DNA of 54,891 nt from Comamonas koreensis (GCF_021026195.1 NZ_JAJNCT010000027.1:1-54891), one strand, 5' to 3'. Numbered from the stretch's first letter, positions 7,992 through 16,199 are shown. Numbers and translations are program-made. Notes: a model not told the origin generated them from the letters alone.

Positions 7992-8906
7992 TTAGCGCAT
8001 CAGCGCCATCAAGTCGGCGGCAGCCGCCTCTGGATTGTCCGCGTTGACGATGGCGCGCACCACGGCGATCGATCCCACGCCGCTCTCGCGCACCTGCGAA
8101 AACTCCGCTGCCGAAATGCCGCCAATGGCGACCTGGGGGTAGCTGCGCGTCAGGGCGGCATAGCGCTCCAGGCGCGCCAAGCCCTGCGGGACGGTGGCCA
8201 TTTTCTTCAAGGTGGTTGGGAACACCGCTCCCATCGCGATATAGCTGGGCTGCGCCTGGCTGGCGCGAACCATCTCGGCATAGCCATGGGTGCTGACACC
8301 CAGGCGCACGCCGCTGGCACGCAGCTCGGCGAGTTCTGCAGCGCTCAGCGCATCCAGGTCTTCCTGGCCCAGGTGCACGCCATAGCTGCCAGCGGCGATG
8401 GCCTGGCGCCAGTGGTCGTTGATAAAGAGCAGGGCGCCAGTCCCCGCCACTGCGGCAACGGCTGCGGCGATCTCCGCAGCAATGGCCTGGGCATCGTCGG
8501 ATTTGAAGCGCAGCTGCACGGTGGGCACGCCGGCACGGGCCATTCGGCCGACCCATTCGGCCGTTGGAAGCACCGCATACAGGCCCAGCTGCTGCGGGCA
8601 GGGCGCAAAGGCCTGGGGCCCGCCGCTGGTCAGCAAGCCAAAATCAGCAGCTTGCGTGGGCCAGGCCTGGGCATCGAACTGGCCTGTGCGGGCGCTTTGC
8701 GCGCTCCAGGCGCTGGCCAGGCAGTCGGCGTCGATGGCGATAAAGCCCAGCGTGCTGCAAGCGGCCAAGGCGCCGGCGTAGACGGCATCCTGCGCGCGGT
8801 CTGCGGGCAGCGCAGGCGCTGTTTGGGGCGGAAAGCTGGCAAAGGCGGCCTGGTGGGCGGCGGTAATGGCCTGCGCGATCTGGGCGGCGGTGGGGGTGGC
8901 GAGCAT
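7992..8906 (-). CDS. thiE: Thiamine-phosphate synthase ThiE with N-terminal extension
   Basis: ThiE joins HMP-PP to the thiazole phosphate to give thiamine phosphate. The ThiE core occupies about residues 112-304: LYAVLPTAEWVGRMARAGVPTVQLRFK, FINDHWRQAIAAGSYGVHLGQEDLD, LGVSTHGYAEM, YIAMGAVFPTTLKKM and the phosphate-binding IGGISAAEF...SIAVVRAI. At 304 residues it is about 90 longer than usual; the first 110 residues (AQDAVYAGALAACSTLGFIAID...) are not a domain I recognise and might be a decayed kinase-like fusion. It is the last gene of the thiO-thiS-thiG-thiE operon, 11 bases after thiG. Confidence 0.88.
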   Translation of the reverse strand: MLATPTAAQIAQAITAAHQAAFASFPPQTAPALPADRAQDAVYAGALAACSTLGFIAIDADCLASAWSAQSARTGQFDAQAWPTQAADFGLLTSGGPQAFAPCPQQLGLYAVLPTAEWVGRMARAGVPTVQLRFKSDDAQAIAAEIAAAVAAVAGTGALLFINDHWRQAIAAGSYGVHLGQEDLDALSAAELAELRASGVRLGVSTHGYAEMVRASQAQPSYIAMGAVFPTTLKKMATVPQGLARLERYAALTRSYPQVAIGGISAAEFSQVRESGVGSIAVVRAIVNADNPEAAAADLMALMR

Positions 8907-8917
8907 CGGCGGGTCTC

Positions 8918-9727
8918 TCAGTGGCTTTGGTGCCAGAACGGCGTGCCCAGCACCGGCGTGCTGGGTTGGGCCATGTCCTGCGCCTGCATCGCGCCGGCGC
9001 GGTAGGCGGCATGGCCTGCGGCGGTGGCATCGGCAAAGGCGCCGGCCATCGCGATTGGGTCTTGCGACAAGGCGACAGCCGTGTTCAGCAGCACGCCGTC
9101 AAAGCCCCATTCCATGACCTGGCAGGCGTGGCTGGGCAAGCCCAGGCCGGCATCGCAGATCAGCGGCACATCCAGGCGCTCGCGCAAGGTCTGCATCGCA
9201 TAGGGGTTAACGGGGCCACGGCCCGTGCCAATCGGCGCGGCCCAAGGCATGACGGCCTGGCAGCCCACATCGACCAGGCGTTGGCAGAGCACCAGGTCCT
9301 CGGTGCAGTAGGGCAGCACCTGAAAACCGTCCTTGATCAGGATGGAGGCAGCCTCCACCAGGTTCAGGGTGTCGGGTTGCAGGGTGTAGTCGTCGCCAAT
9401 CAGTTCCAGCTTGATCCAGGGCGTCTCGAACACCTCGCGCGCCATCTGGGCCGTGGTGATGGCCTCTTGCAGGCGCATGCATCCGGCGGTATTGGGCAAC
9501 ACCGGCACATTCAGACGCTTGAGCAGCGCCCAGAAGTCACTGCCGGTCTCGGCAGCATTGCTGCCCTGGCGGCGCAGCGATGCGGTCACCATGGCCGGCT
9601 GGGCGCGGGCGACGGCTGCTTCCAGCACGGCGGGCGATGGATAGCGCGAGGTTCCGAGCAGCAAGCGGCTTTGAAAACGTTGGCCATACAGCACCAGGGC
9701 GTCGTCGGAAGAGGGAGTGGCGTTCAT
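8918..9727 (-). CDS. thiG: Thiazole synthase ThiG
   Basis: ThiG builds the thiazole ring of thiamine from DXP, dehydroglycine (from ThiO) and the ThiS thiocarboxylate. The 269-residue protein shows [22 protein letters not shown] at the start, then [16 protein letters not shown] (the Schiff-base lysine of the family lies in such a KLE segment), [20 protein letters not shown] and a C-terminal [24 protein letters not shown]. These are standard ThiG features on a (beta/alpha)8 barrel. It follows thiS in the riboswitch-controlled operon. Confidence 0.94.
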   Translation of the reverse strand: MNATPSSDDALVLYGQRFQSRLLLGTSRYPSPAVLEAAVARAQPAMVTASLRRQGSNAAETGSDFWALLKRLNVPVLPNTAGCMRLQEAITTAQMAREVFETPWIKLELIGDDYTLQPDTLNLVEAASILIKDGFQVLPYCTEDLVLCQRLVDVGCQAVMPWAAPIGTGRGPVNPYAMQTLRERLDVPLICDAGLGLPSHACQVMEWGFDGVLLNTAVALSQDPIAMAGAFADATAAGHAAYRAGAMQAQDMAQPSTPVLGTPFWHQSH

Positions 9728-9799
9728 GGCAAAGGCCTTGGGTAAATGCGGGTCAGGGGCCCTGGCGGTAGTGGCCGGGGCAGGTGGCGCCGGAGCAGA

Positions 9800-10006
9800 T
9801 TAACCGCCGGTAACGGGCGAGATGACTTCGAGCTTGTCGCCTGCGTGCAGCTGGCGGCTGTCGTACTGGCCCTTGGGCACGAATTCGGTATTGACGGCCA
9901 CGGCAAAAGGCGGGCGCGGCTGCAGCTGGGCCAGCGCCACGGCAATGGTGGCGCCTTCGGGCAGGGCGGTGGCCTGGTTGTTCAAGAGGATCTGTATCGT
10001 CATCAT
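9800..10006 (-). CDS. thiS: Sulfur carrier protein ThiS
   Basis: A small ubiquitin-like protein (68 residues, MMTIQILLNNQATALPEG...) that ends in Gly-Gly, where the thiocarboxylate sulfur for thiazole synthesis is loaded. The middle AVAVNTEFVPKGQYDSRQLHAGDKLEVISPVTGG is typical of ThiS. It lies between thiO and thiG in the operon, which confirms the call. The second Met may be the true start. Confidence 0.93.
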   Translation of the reverse strand: MMTIQILLNNQATALPEGATIAVALAQLQPRPPFAVAVNTEFVPKGQYDSRQLHAGDKLEVISPVTGG

Positions 10007-10034
10007 TCAAGGCTCATCATAGGGCTGCGGGCCA

Positions 10035-11147
10035 TCAGGCGGCCGCGAGCAGGCGCACATCCATGTCAAAGCGCGCGGCAAGGGGGGCTTCGCCGGTCAG
10101 CAGCAGCTCGATTGCGCAGTCCAGCACGGCGGGCGAGATCATGAAGCCGTGCCGGTACAGGCCATTGATCTCCAGCACCCGGGGCCGCACCTGGCGGATG
10201 GCTGGCAGATTATCGGGCAAAGTCGGGCGGCACTGGGTGTTGATCTCCAGGATGCGCGCCTCGGCAAAGCCGCTGTGCACGGTGTAGGCCGCGCTGAGCA
10301 GCTCCATCGCCGAGCGCACGCTGGCCGGCGACATGTCGTCGGACTCGATCTCGGTGGCACCGATGACAAAGTGGTGGTCCTGCTTGGGCGCGATATAGAT
10401 CGGGTAGCGCGGATGCATCAGGCGCGTGGGGCGGCGCAACTGCACCTCCGGCGCATGCACGCGCAGCACTTCGCCACGCACGCCGCGCAACTGGCTCCAC
10501 TGCGGTTTTGCACCCAGGCCGCGTGTGTCGATCAGCAGATCAGGCTGGCCCTGCGCGCCGGGCGCAAAGTGATCGAGCTCGTGCGCCTGGTGCCAGTGCA
10601 GGCGCACGCCCCGCGCCTGCAGCGCAGGCACCAGTGCGGCCAGCAGCTGGCGGTTGTCCAGCTGGCCCTCGCCTGGCAGGTAGTAGGCGGACTGAAAATG
10701 CCCCGCCAGCGCGGGCTCCAGTTCAGCAATTTGGGCGCCGCCCAGGGTTTGCAAAGGCGGCAACTCGGGGATGGCCGCCTGGGTGCGCTGCAAGATGCCG
10801 CGAAAGCGCTGTGCTTCAGGAGCATCCTGGCGGTGCCAGACCACCATGGTGCCGGCCTGCTGCAAGAACACCGGTGCATCGAATTGCGCAAGCAGCTCCG
10901 GCCAGCGCTGCAGCCCATACTGGCCCATGCGCACCACGCCATGCTCGGTCACGGCCGATTCGGCCAGCGGCGCCAACATGGCGGCGGCCACGCGCGCTGC
11001 GGCGTGCTCGGCTTCTGGCCCGCCCCGGTCGTACAGGTCGATGGAGAATCCCCGGCCCGACAGCTCCAGCGCCATCAGCCGGCCCAACAGGCCACCGCCC
11101 AGGATGGCGATGCGGGCTTGGGGAGAAATGAATGGGTGAGAGGACAT
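10035..11147 (-). CDS. thiO: FAD-dependent glycine oxidase ThiO
   Basis: ThiO oxidises glycine to the imine used by ThiG. The 370-residue protein begins MSSHPFISPQARIAILGGGLLGRLMALELSGRGFSIDLYDRG, with a GGGLLG dinucleotide-binding loop, and ends with the FAD-contacting LEINGLYRHGFMISPAV seen in ThiO/DAO-family oxidases. The start at 11147 was chosen over 11210 because the upstream frame runs into the TPP riboswitch (11189-11309). It is the first gene of thiO-thiS-thiG-thiE, so the whole operon should be switched off by thiamine diphosphate. Confidence 0.92.
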   Translation of the reverse strand: MSSHPFISPQARIAILGGGLLGRLMALELSGRGFSIDLYDRGGPEAEHAAARVAAAMLAPLAESAVTEHGVVRMGQYGLQRWPELLAQFDAPVFLQQAGTMVVWHRQDAPEAQRFRGILQRTQAAIPELPPLQTLGGAQIAELEPALAGHFQSAYYLPGEGQLDNRQLLAALVPALQARGVRLHWHQAHELDHFAPGAQGQPDLLIDTRGLGAKPQWSQLRGVRGEVLRVHAPEVQLRRPTRLMHPRYPIYIAPKQDHHFVIGATEIESDDMSPASVRSAMELLSAAYTVHSGFAEARILEINTQCRPTLPDNLPAIRQVRPRVLEINGLYRHGFMISPAVLDCAIELLLTGEAPLAARFDMDVRLLAAA

Positions 11148-11188
11148 GTTTTGTGCTTGGCAATAGACAAAACAGTGCGCGCAACTGC

Positions 11189-11309
11189 CGAAAACTCCCC
11201 ACGCCAGCATGACCTGGATCGGGTTGCGGAGCGCTGCCGTGGTGGCTCACTCCAGGGTCTGATCTCAGTCGCGCTGCAGCCAAACTGCTGCAGGGACACC
11301 CCTGTTTCG
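11189..11309 (-). promoter_or_regulatory. TPP riboswitch (THI element)
   Basis: The minus strand carries the conserved THI-box blocks in order: GGGGTGTCC, ACTGAGATCAGACCC, then AACCCGATCCAGG and TCATGCTGGCGTGGGGA. The outer P1 helix can form between CGAAAC at the 5' end and GTTTTCG at the 3' end. It lies 42 bases upstream of the thiO start, so binding of thiamine diphosphate is expected to block expression of thiO-thiS-thiG-thiE. No clear intrinsic terminator follows, so control is more likely at translation initiation. Confidence 0.93.
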
Positions 11310-11436
11310 TCTCAGGCTGCATTACAACACAGCGTTGCGCCGGGGGCATGGGGCTGCGTCAAGCCGTCGTCACAATCGTGGATAATTTTGCCCAGGCCGG
11401 GCCAGTGTTGCCCGGCATTGTTTTTGGACTGCAGCC

Positions 11437-12291
11437 ATGGCCTCACTGAATCCTTCTTCTCCCGTCTCCTTGCCGCGTTATGCACGGGTGCTGTCGATTG
11501 CGGGTTCCGACAGCGGCGGTGGGGCCGGTATCCAGGCGGATCTGAAGACCATGTCGGCGCTGGGCTGCTTTGGCATGACAGCGATCACGGCGCTGACGGC
11601 GCAAAACACGCAGGGCGTGCGCTCCATCCATGGCGTGCCGCCGGCTTTCCTGCAGGAGCAACTGGATGCGGTGCTCGAGGACATTGGCTGCGATGCCGTC
11701 AAGATCGGCATGCTGCACGCGCCTGAGATTGTGGCCGTGGTGGCCGCCGCGATCGATCGCTATGCCTTGCCCCATGTGGTGCTGGACCCGGTGATGGTCG
11801 CCACCAGCGGTGACCGGCTGATTGCCGAGGCCACCGTGGGTGAGCTGGTGAGGCAGCTGTTTCCCCGCGCAGCGCTCGTTACCCCTAACCTGGACGAAGC
11901 AGGTTTGCTGCTGGGCCGCAGTCTGGTACACGCCGATCAATTGGAGCAGGCCGCGCGGGATTTGCTGGCCATGGGCGCCCAGGCGGTGCTGATCAAGGGC
12001 GGCCATTTGCCTGGCGATGAGGTGGTGGACCTGCTGGCTACTGCCGACGGCCAGCGTCTGCGTCTGGCTTCCACCCGCATCCACACTCACAACGGGCATG
12101 GCACGGGCTGCACCTTGTCATCGGCCATTGCCTGCCAGCTGGCCCTGGGGCAGCCGCTGCCGTCCGCTGTCAGCCTGGCGCGGCAGTACATTCTGGGCGC
12201 CATTGAATCGGGTGCCGATGTGCATACCGGGCAGGGGCATGGCCCGCTGGCCCATGGTTGGAACCCGCAAAAGCAGGTGATTGTGCGCTGA
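11437..12291 (+). CDS. thiD: HMP / HMP-phosphate kinase ThiD
   Basis: ThiD phosphorylates hydroxymethylpyrimidine twice to the pyrophosphate used by ThiE. The 284-residue ribokinase-fold protein shows [22 protein letters not shown] near the N-terminus, [13 protein letters not shown] in the middle and the ATP-site [12 protein letters not shown] with the catalytic cysteine/anion-hole motif near the C-terminus. It is divergent from the thiO operon. The riboswitch between them faces thiO only, so thiD is presumably not under TPP control from this element. Confidence 0.95.
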   Translation: MASLNPSSPVSLPRYARVLSIAGSDSGGGAGIQADLKTMSALGCFGMTAITALTAQNTQGVRSIHGVPPAFLQEQLDAVLEDIGCDAVKIGMLHAPEIVAVVAAAIDRYALPHVVLDPVMVATSGDRLIAEATVGELVRQLFPRAALVTPNLDEAGLLLGRSLVHADQLEQAARDLLAMGAQAVLIKGGHLPGDEVVDLLATADGQRLRLASTRIHTHNGHGTGCTLSSAIACQLALGQPLPSAVSLARQYILGAIESGADVHTGQGHGPLAHGWNPQKQVIVR

Positions 12292-12692
12292 ATGCCTGCG
12301 CTCGGCGGCTTCTGTAAGCAGCGGTGAGGATGGCGTTGCAAGTCGATTTTTCGTCAGTATTTGCGTCGAAATATCGGAGTAATTGGTAATATAAAATCGA
12401 AATGACCATAAATTTGTCGTTTTTACGACGAAATGCGGTATTTAACAGGCATTAAAAAGCGCTGCTGTTAATTTAAGTTACTTTCCATGTTTACGATTTA
12501 AGTCCATGATAAATATCAATAACATGCTGAAAATGTAGCTTCAATCAAGTTCTTGATACATTTTCCATCGTTATTTTTCATGGGTTAAATATTTTTAGGT
12601 AAACAGTGTGTAAACTTTTAAATTTATGGGGCCTGCTGTCAACCGCCTCGTAGGCCTCGGCGTTGAACACCCATCTTTAGGAGATTGTTCAC
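12292..12692. other. AT-rich intergenic island with palindromes
   Basis: About 400 bases after thiD contain no long ORF, and 12340-12640 is much richer in A+T than the surrounding genome. Features seen: a hairpin with the arms TTTGTCGT and ACGACGAAA around 12411-12432, three copies of a CGAAAT motif (12367, 12399, 12429), an FNR-like half-perfect box ATGATAAATATCAA at 12506-12519, a palindrome ATCAAGTTCTTGAT at 12544-12557, and the direct repeat GTAAAC (12599, 12610). No sigma-70 promoter with good spacing stood out. The region may be a regulatory region for the small ORF at 12693 or acquired DNA. Confidence 0.5.
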
Positions 12693-12752
12693 ATGACCAC
12701 CGCAAATGTTTTCAGCATCTGGCCAGAAGACGAACGTGATCGCAAGCGCTAA
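12693..12752 (+). CDS. Candidate 19-residue small protein
   Basis: A short ORF encodes MTTANVFSIWPEDERDRKR and ends with TAA. A strong Shine-Dalgarno AGGAG lies nine bases before the ATG. The peptide is hydrophilic with a charged C-terminus and has no membrane segment, so it does not look like a type I toxin. It is preceded by an AT-rich regulatory-looking region and followed within 90 bases by three inverted repeats. There is no same-strand gene within 1.3 kb, so it is not an obvious leader peptide. It may equally be the 5' remnant of a lost gene. Confidence 0.4.
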   Translation: MTTANVFSIWPEDERDRKR

Positions 12753-13037
12753 GCACTGGCGCCAGTAACTCTTTTTCTTGCTTGCCGATACGCTGAAGTC
12801 GGCAAACTAACCCCAGTAGACGGCTCCTCGATGGAGCCGTTACTTGCGAATAGGGCGTGGCAGCTGCACATTCCCGCCCCGGATGGCCCAAAGGCAGTCT
12901 ATCCCTCTCAACATGCACCTCGCTTCCGTGGCTCTCAGGCTGTAGGAAGGCGGGGTGCTTGTTTTTGTGCCGTGGTGGTGGGATACAGCTCTCAGGCCAG
13001 CACGTCTGGCGCGCTGGGCCCGCAGTTGCAATCGGAT
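12753..13037. other. Non-coding stretch with three inverted repeats
   Basis: Directly after the small ORF come ACTGGCGCCAGT (12755-12766) followed by a T-rich run, a stem TTGCCGA/TCGGCAA (12782-12805), and a perfect eight-base stem ACGGCTCC/GGAGCCGT with a five-base loop (12820-12840). They could form a structured 3' end or a small RNA. Beyond 12850 nothing was recognised up to the 3' end of the ChaC-like gene. Confidence 0.4.
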
Positions 13038-13700
13038 TTAAGCGGCAGAGTTCGCGCTAAGGCTTGGCTGGCCCAGCAGCTTGCGAGCTTCCTGGCCCGC
13101 CTGGGCCCGTGAGACGGACAGGCGCAGCAGACGCTCCAGTGCCCGGTCCTGAATGCCTCGGCTCTTGAGGGCGGTGTAGGTGGACTCGGCATAGTCCAAG
13201 GTCGTGCCATAGATGCCGCAGGACTGGGCAAAGATGCGGCGGTAGTCGTCTTCGCTCAAGGTGCCCGTGCAGCGTGGGCTGGACTTGGACAGCGTAAAGG
13301 CCAGCGCCTTGACGGGGCCATCTTCGGTTTGGCAGTCGAGCCACTTGGGGTCGTAGGAGTCGGTAGCCATTTCGCGCTGCCACAGCCGGGGCATCATCTC
13401 TGGCACATGGTGGCGGGCAATGCGAAAGGCCATGCCACGGCAGCTGCCACCCGAGAACATGCCAAACACGAGTCCCGGGCATTCCGGCGTACCCCGGTTG
13501 ATGTGGCTCCACATCTTGAGCGCGCGGTGCCAGCCAAAGACCCGCGCGTGGCGGCATTCCAGAAACTCAAACTCCGGGCGCCAGATTAGCGAGCCGTAGG
13601 CAAAAACCCAGAGGTCGTCCGTTCCTCCCCACTCCTGCATGGTTTGCGCGAACATTTGTTGCGGGCAACGGCTGCGGGGGGAGGCGACCAAATTCGTCAT
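13038..13700 (-). CDS. ChaC-like gamma-glutamylcyclotransferase
   Basis: Enzyme of the ChaC class, expected to split glutathione into 5-oxoproline and Cys-Gly in the cytoplasm. The 220-residue protein has the substrate-binding loop WVFAYGSLIWRPEFEF and the segment RLWQREMATDSYDPKWL, where the glutamate of REM is the catalytic acid of the family. SPRCTGTLSEDDYRRIFAQSCGIYGTTLDYAESTYTALKSRGI is also typical. ATG 13700 is preferred; a TTG at 13718 would add six residues. Neither has a strong ribosome-binding site. A perfect FNR-type box lies 48-61 bases upstream. Confidence 0.88.
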   Translation of the reverse strand: MTNLVASPRSRCPQQMFAQTMQEWGGTDDLWVFAYGSLIWRPEFEFLECRHARVFGWHRALKMWSHINRGTPECPGLVFGMFSGGSCRGMAFRIARHHVPEMMPRLWQREMATDSYDPKWLDCQTEDGPVKALAFTLSKSSPRCTGTLSEDDYRRIFAQSCGIYGTTLDYAESTYTALKSRGIQDRALERLLRLSVSRAQAGQEARKLLGQPSLSANSAA

Positions 13701-13747
13701 AGTGGTATCGACCAACAAAACAAAGAGATAAGCAATTGTTATAGCGC

Positions 13748-13761
13748 TTGATGCGCATCAA
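13748..13761 (-). promoter_or_regulatory. Perfect FNR/ANR-type box
   Basis: TTGATGCGCATCAA matches the FNR consensus TTGAT-N4-ATCAA exactly and is embedded in a longer near-palindrome AGCG-C-TTGATGCGCATCAA-CGCT. It is 47 bases upstream of the ATG of the ChaC-like gene on the minus strand, with TTATCT at 13726-13731 as a possible -10, close to the spacing of class II FNR-activated promoters. The next plus-strand gene starts about 380 bases away. Function is inferred from the motif. Confidence 0.6.
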
Positions 13762-14137
13762 CGCTAGGACTGCTAGGCCTGAGCGGTCATCTTTTGCGTG
13801 GAAAGCAACAGTATGGCGCTGTGGGACATAGCCTACCTAACGCCGAAGCGGGCCTGGGCGATGACAGGAAAACCAGGCAAGCCGAGGCCTGCTTGGAGGT
13901 GTCAACGAGTTCCTGATGCCTGCATGCACCCATCTGCGCTGTGGCGCAGTGTCGGCAGCCCTATTGCCTGACCAGGACGCAGGATTATTCAATGCTATGA
14001 TGTTCATAGCTGATGCGGTGCTCCGCTGTGGTTGAAGCTCGGACTTCCCGGGTTTTTTGACGGCAGAGGGCGGCGTGTACAGGTGGCTTGCGTGGGGCAA
14101 AGCCGCCTGGTTGGCGTTCGACGAGAATGGTCTTCCT
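13762..14137. other. Intergenic region without recognised gene
   Basis: Between the ChaC-like gene's FNR-type box and the dehydrogenase gene nothing was recognised. TTGCCT (about 13964) and TATTCA (about 13986) are a poor sigma-70 pair for the downstream gene. The frame of the dehydrogenase stays open back to 14057, but the natural N-terminus begins at 14138. Confidence 0.35.
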
Positions 14138-15145
14138 ATGAATATTGTGATCTTGGACGATTATCAGGATGCGGTGCGCAAGCTGCCATGCGCATCCGTT
14201 CTCGACGCTTATTCAGCCAAGGTCTATACCAATACTGTCAAGGGTTTGGGGCAGCTGTCAGTGCGCCTCAAGGATGCCGACATCATTGTGCTGATTCGCG
14301 AGCGCACGCACATCAGCCGCCTGCTGCTCGACAAGCTCCCGCGCCTCAAGCTGATCGCCCAGACCGGGCGCATAGGCTCCCATGTGGATTTGACGGCCTG
14401 CACCGAGCGCGGCGTGGCCGTGGCCGAGGGCGTTGGATCACCCATCGCGCCTGCCGAGCTGACCTGGGCGCTGATCATGGCCGCTGCGCGCCGCCTGCCG
14501 CAGTACATCTCCAACCTCAAACACGGGGCCTGGCAGCAGTCGGGCTTCAAGGCCGCCAATATGCCGCCCAATTTTGGCCTGGGCACGGTGCTGCGCGGCC
14601 GCACCCTGGGCATCTGGGGCTATGGCCGCATCGGCCAGCTGGTGGCCGGCTATGGCAAGGCTTTTGGCATGGAGGTGCTGGTCTGGGGTAGCGATGCTTC
14701 GCGCGCCAAGGCGCTCTCTGACGGGCACAAGGTGGCGTCGAGCAAGCAGTTCTTCTTTGCCAACAGCGATGTGCTGACCGTGCATCTGCGCCTGAACGAG
14801 CAGACCAAGGGCTGCATCAGCTTTGATGACCTGGCGCAGATGAAGCCCTCGGCCACCTTTGTCAACACCTCGCGGGCTGAGCTGGTGCAGCCCGATGCGC
14901 TGATTGCCGCGCTCAACCGGGGGCGCCCAGGTATTGCTGCGGTGGATGTGTTCGAGAGCGAACCCATCTTGCAAGGCCATGCCTTGCTGCGCTTGGAGAA
15001 CTGCATTTGCACGCCCCATATCGGCTATGTCGAGCAGGACAACTACGAGCAGTACTTTGGGGCGGCGTTTGACAACGTCATCAACTTCATCAAAGGGCGG
15101 CCGTCGAACATCGTCAACCCGGGTGCCTTGCAGGTTCGCCGCTAA
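14138..15145 (+). CDS. D-2-hydroxyacid dehydrogenase (NAD-dependent)
   Basis: A 335-residue member of the D-isomer 2-hydroxyacid dehydrogenase family. The nucleotide-binding loop is WGYGRIGQLVAGYGKAFGMEVLVWG. The catalytic triad is visible: Arg in FVNTSRAELV, Glu in VDVFESEPI and His in CTPHIGYV. Overall likeness is to phosphoglycerate-dehydrogenase-like enzymes, but the substrate cannot be stated. The start at 14138 (MNIVILDDYQDAV) gives the normal N-terminus. A bidirectional terminator separates it from the convergent Bug gene. Confidence 0.88.
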   Translation: MNIVILDDYQDAVRKLPCASVLDAYSAKVYTNTVKGLGQLSVRLKDADIIVLIRERTHISRLLLDKLPRLKLIAQTGRIGSHVDLTACTERGVAVAEGVGSPIAPAELTWALIMAAARRLPQYISNLKHGAWQQSGFKAANMPPNFGLGTVLRGRTLGIWGYGRIGQLVAGYGKAFGMEVLVWGSDASRAKALSDGHKVASSKQFFFANSDVLTVHLRLNEQTKGCISFDDLAQMKPSATFVNTSRAELVQPDALIAALNRGRPGIAAVDVFESEPILQGHALLRLENCICTPHIGYVEQDNYEQYFGAAFDNVINFIKGRPSNIVNPGALQVRR

Positions 15146-15163
15146 AACCGTTGGATGCACAGA

Positions 15164-15185
15164 AAAGGGCCCTGCGAGGGCCCTT
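15164..15185. terminator. Bidirectional intrinsic terminator
   Basis: A perfect stem AAGGGCCC / GGGCCCTT with loop TGCGA, flanked by A and T bases, lies between the convergent dehydrogenase and Bug-family genes and can serve both. Confidence 0.65.
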
Positions 15186-15206
15186 GGTGTTACTGCAGCG
15201 CGGACA

Positions 15207-16199
15207 TCACTCCAGCTGCAGCTTCTTTTTCGCGATCAAGGCGTTGTACATCTTGCGGTCGCTGCTGATGCGGGTTTGCAGTGCGGCGGGCGATGCGTCG
15301 TCCAGGGTCCAGGCCTGGCGCAGCAGCTGATCGCGGATATCAGCGGTGTTGAGCACCTTCAGTAGCGCATCGCTGAGCTGGCTGCGGATGGCGGCAGACA
15401 TGCTGGCCGGGGCCATCAGCGCATTCCAGACTTCGATATTCACATCCTGGGCACCAATCTCGCGCATTGATGGCGTCTGCGGCATCAGCTGCGTGCGCTG
15501 GGCCGAGGTGACGGCCAGGGCCGCCAGCTTGCCGCTTTGCACCAGCGGCAGCACCGACGAGATCGGCAGCAGCGCGCAATCGAGCTGGCCACCCATCAGC
15601 CCGGAGACCACACCGGGCGCGCCGGTGAAGGGGATGTGCACGGCATCAAAATGCAGCGCGTCCTTCAGCAGTTCCATGCCCAGGTGGCCGCCGGAGCCCA
15701 GGCCGGTGGAGCCATAGCTGGCGGCATTGCCTTTTTGGCGCAGGTTGGCGAGCGCCTTGTCGGTCTGCGCACCTGCACTGGCCGGCACCACCCAGGCCAG
15801 GGGCGATACGCCCACCAGCGCCAGCGGCGCAAAGTCCTTCACAGGGTCATAGGGCAGCTTGGCATACAACGCCTGCGACGAGGTCAGCGGGCCATTGCCG
15901 ATAATGCCAAAGCTGTGGTCGTCCGTCGCGCGCGCCACCTGGTCCGCGCCAATATTGCCGCTGGCACCGGGCCGGTTGTCCACCACCACGGGCTGGCCCA
16001 GGATCTGCGCCAGCGGCTGGGCAATCATGCGTGCCTGCATGTCGGGCGAGGAGCCCGCCGGGTAGCCGACGATAAAGCGCAGGGGTTTGCTGGGCCAATG
16101 GGCTGGGGCAGCATGGGCGCTGGTCCAGCCCGCAGGCAGGGCGGCAGCAGCGGCAAATCCCGCCAGGGATTGCAGCAGGTGGCGACGGTCGATGGTCAT
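15207..16199 (-). CDS. Bug/TctC-family substrate-binding protein
   Basis: Exported receptor of 330 residues. The signal peptide MTIDRRHLLQSLAGFAAAAALPAGWTSAHA contains a twin-arginine-like RRHLL. The mature part has the family pattern WPSKPLRFIVGYPAGSSPDMQARMIA, VVVDNRPGASGNIGADQVA and VHIPFTGAPGVVSGLMGGQLDCALLP. Such proteins capture small organic ligands in the periplasm; this one also has no adjacent TctA/TctB. It shares only family-level likeness with the Bug protein at 1133-2119. The start at 16199 opens the signal peptide; the frame is open further upstream to 16349 without sense. Confidence 0.9.
   Translation of the reverse strand: MTIDRRHLLQSLAGFAAAAALPAGWTSAHAAPAHWPSKPLRFIVGYPAGSSPDMQARMIAQPLAQILGQPVVVDNRPGASGNIGADQVARATDDHSFGIIGNGPLTSSQALYAKLPYDPVKDFAPLALVGVSPLAWVVPASAGAQTDKALANLRQKGNAASYGSTGLGSGGHLGMELLKDALHFDAVHIPFTGAPGVVSGLMGGQLDCALLPISSVLPLVQSGKLAALAVTSAQRTQLMPQTPSMREIGAQDVNIEVWNALMAPASMSAAIRSQLSDALLKVLNTADIRDQLLRQAWTLDDASPAALQTRISSDRKMYNALIAKKKLQLE

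Noticed and set aside
10149..11726. Long plus-strand open frame across thiO, the riboswitch and the start of thiD
   Set aside because: It runs through a convincing TPP riboswitch and opposite thiO; no family features.
12693..12752. Leader peptide of an attenuated operon
   Set aside because: No same-strand gene follows within 1.3 kb and the peptide has no run of one regulatory amino acid.
13718..13718. TTG start for the ChaC-like protein
   Set aside because: No ribosome-binding site, and a transcript driven from the FNR-type box may start too close to or after it; ATG 13700 is preferred, though this is not certain.
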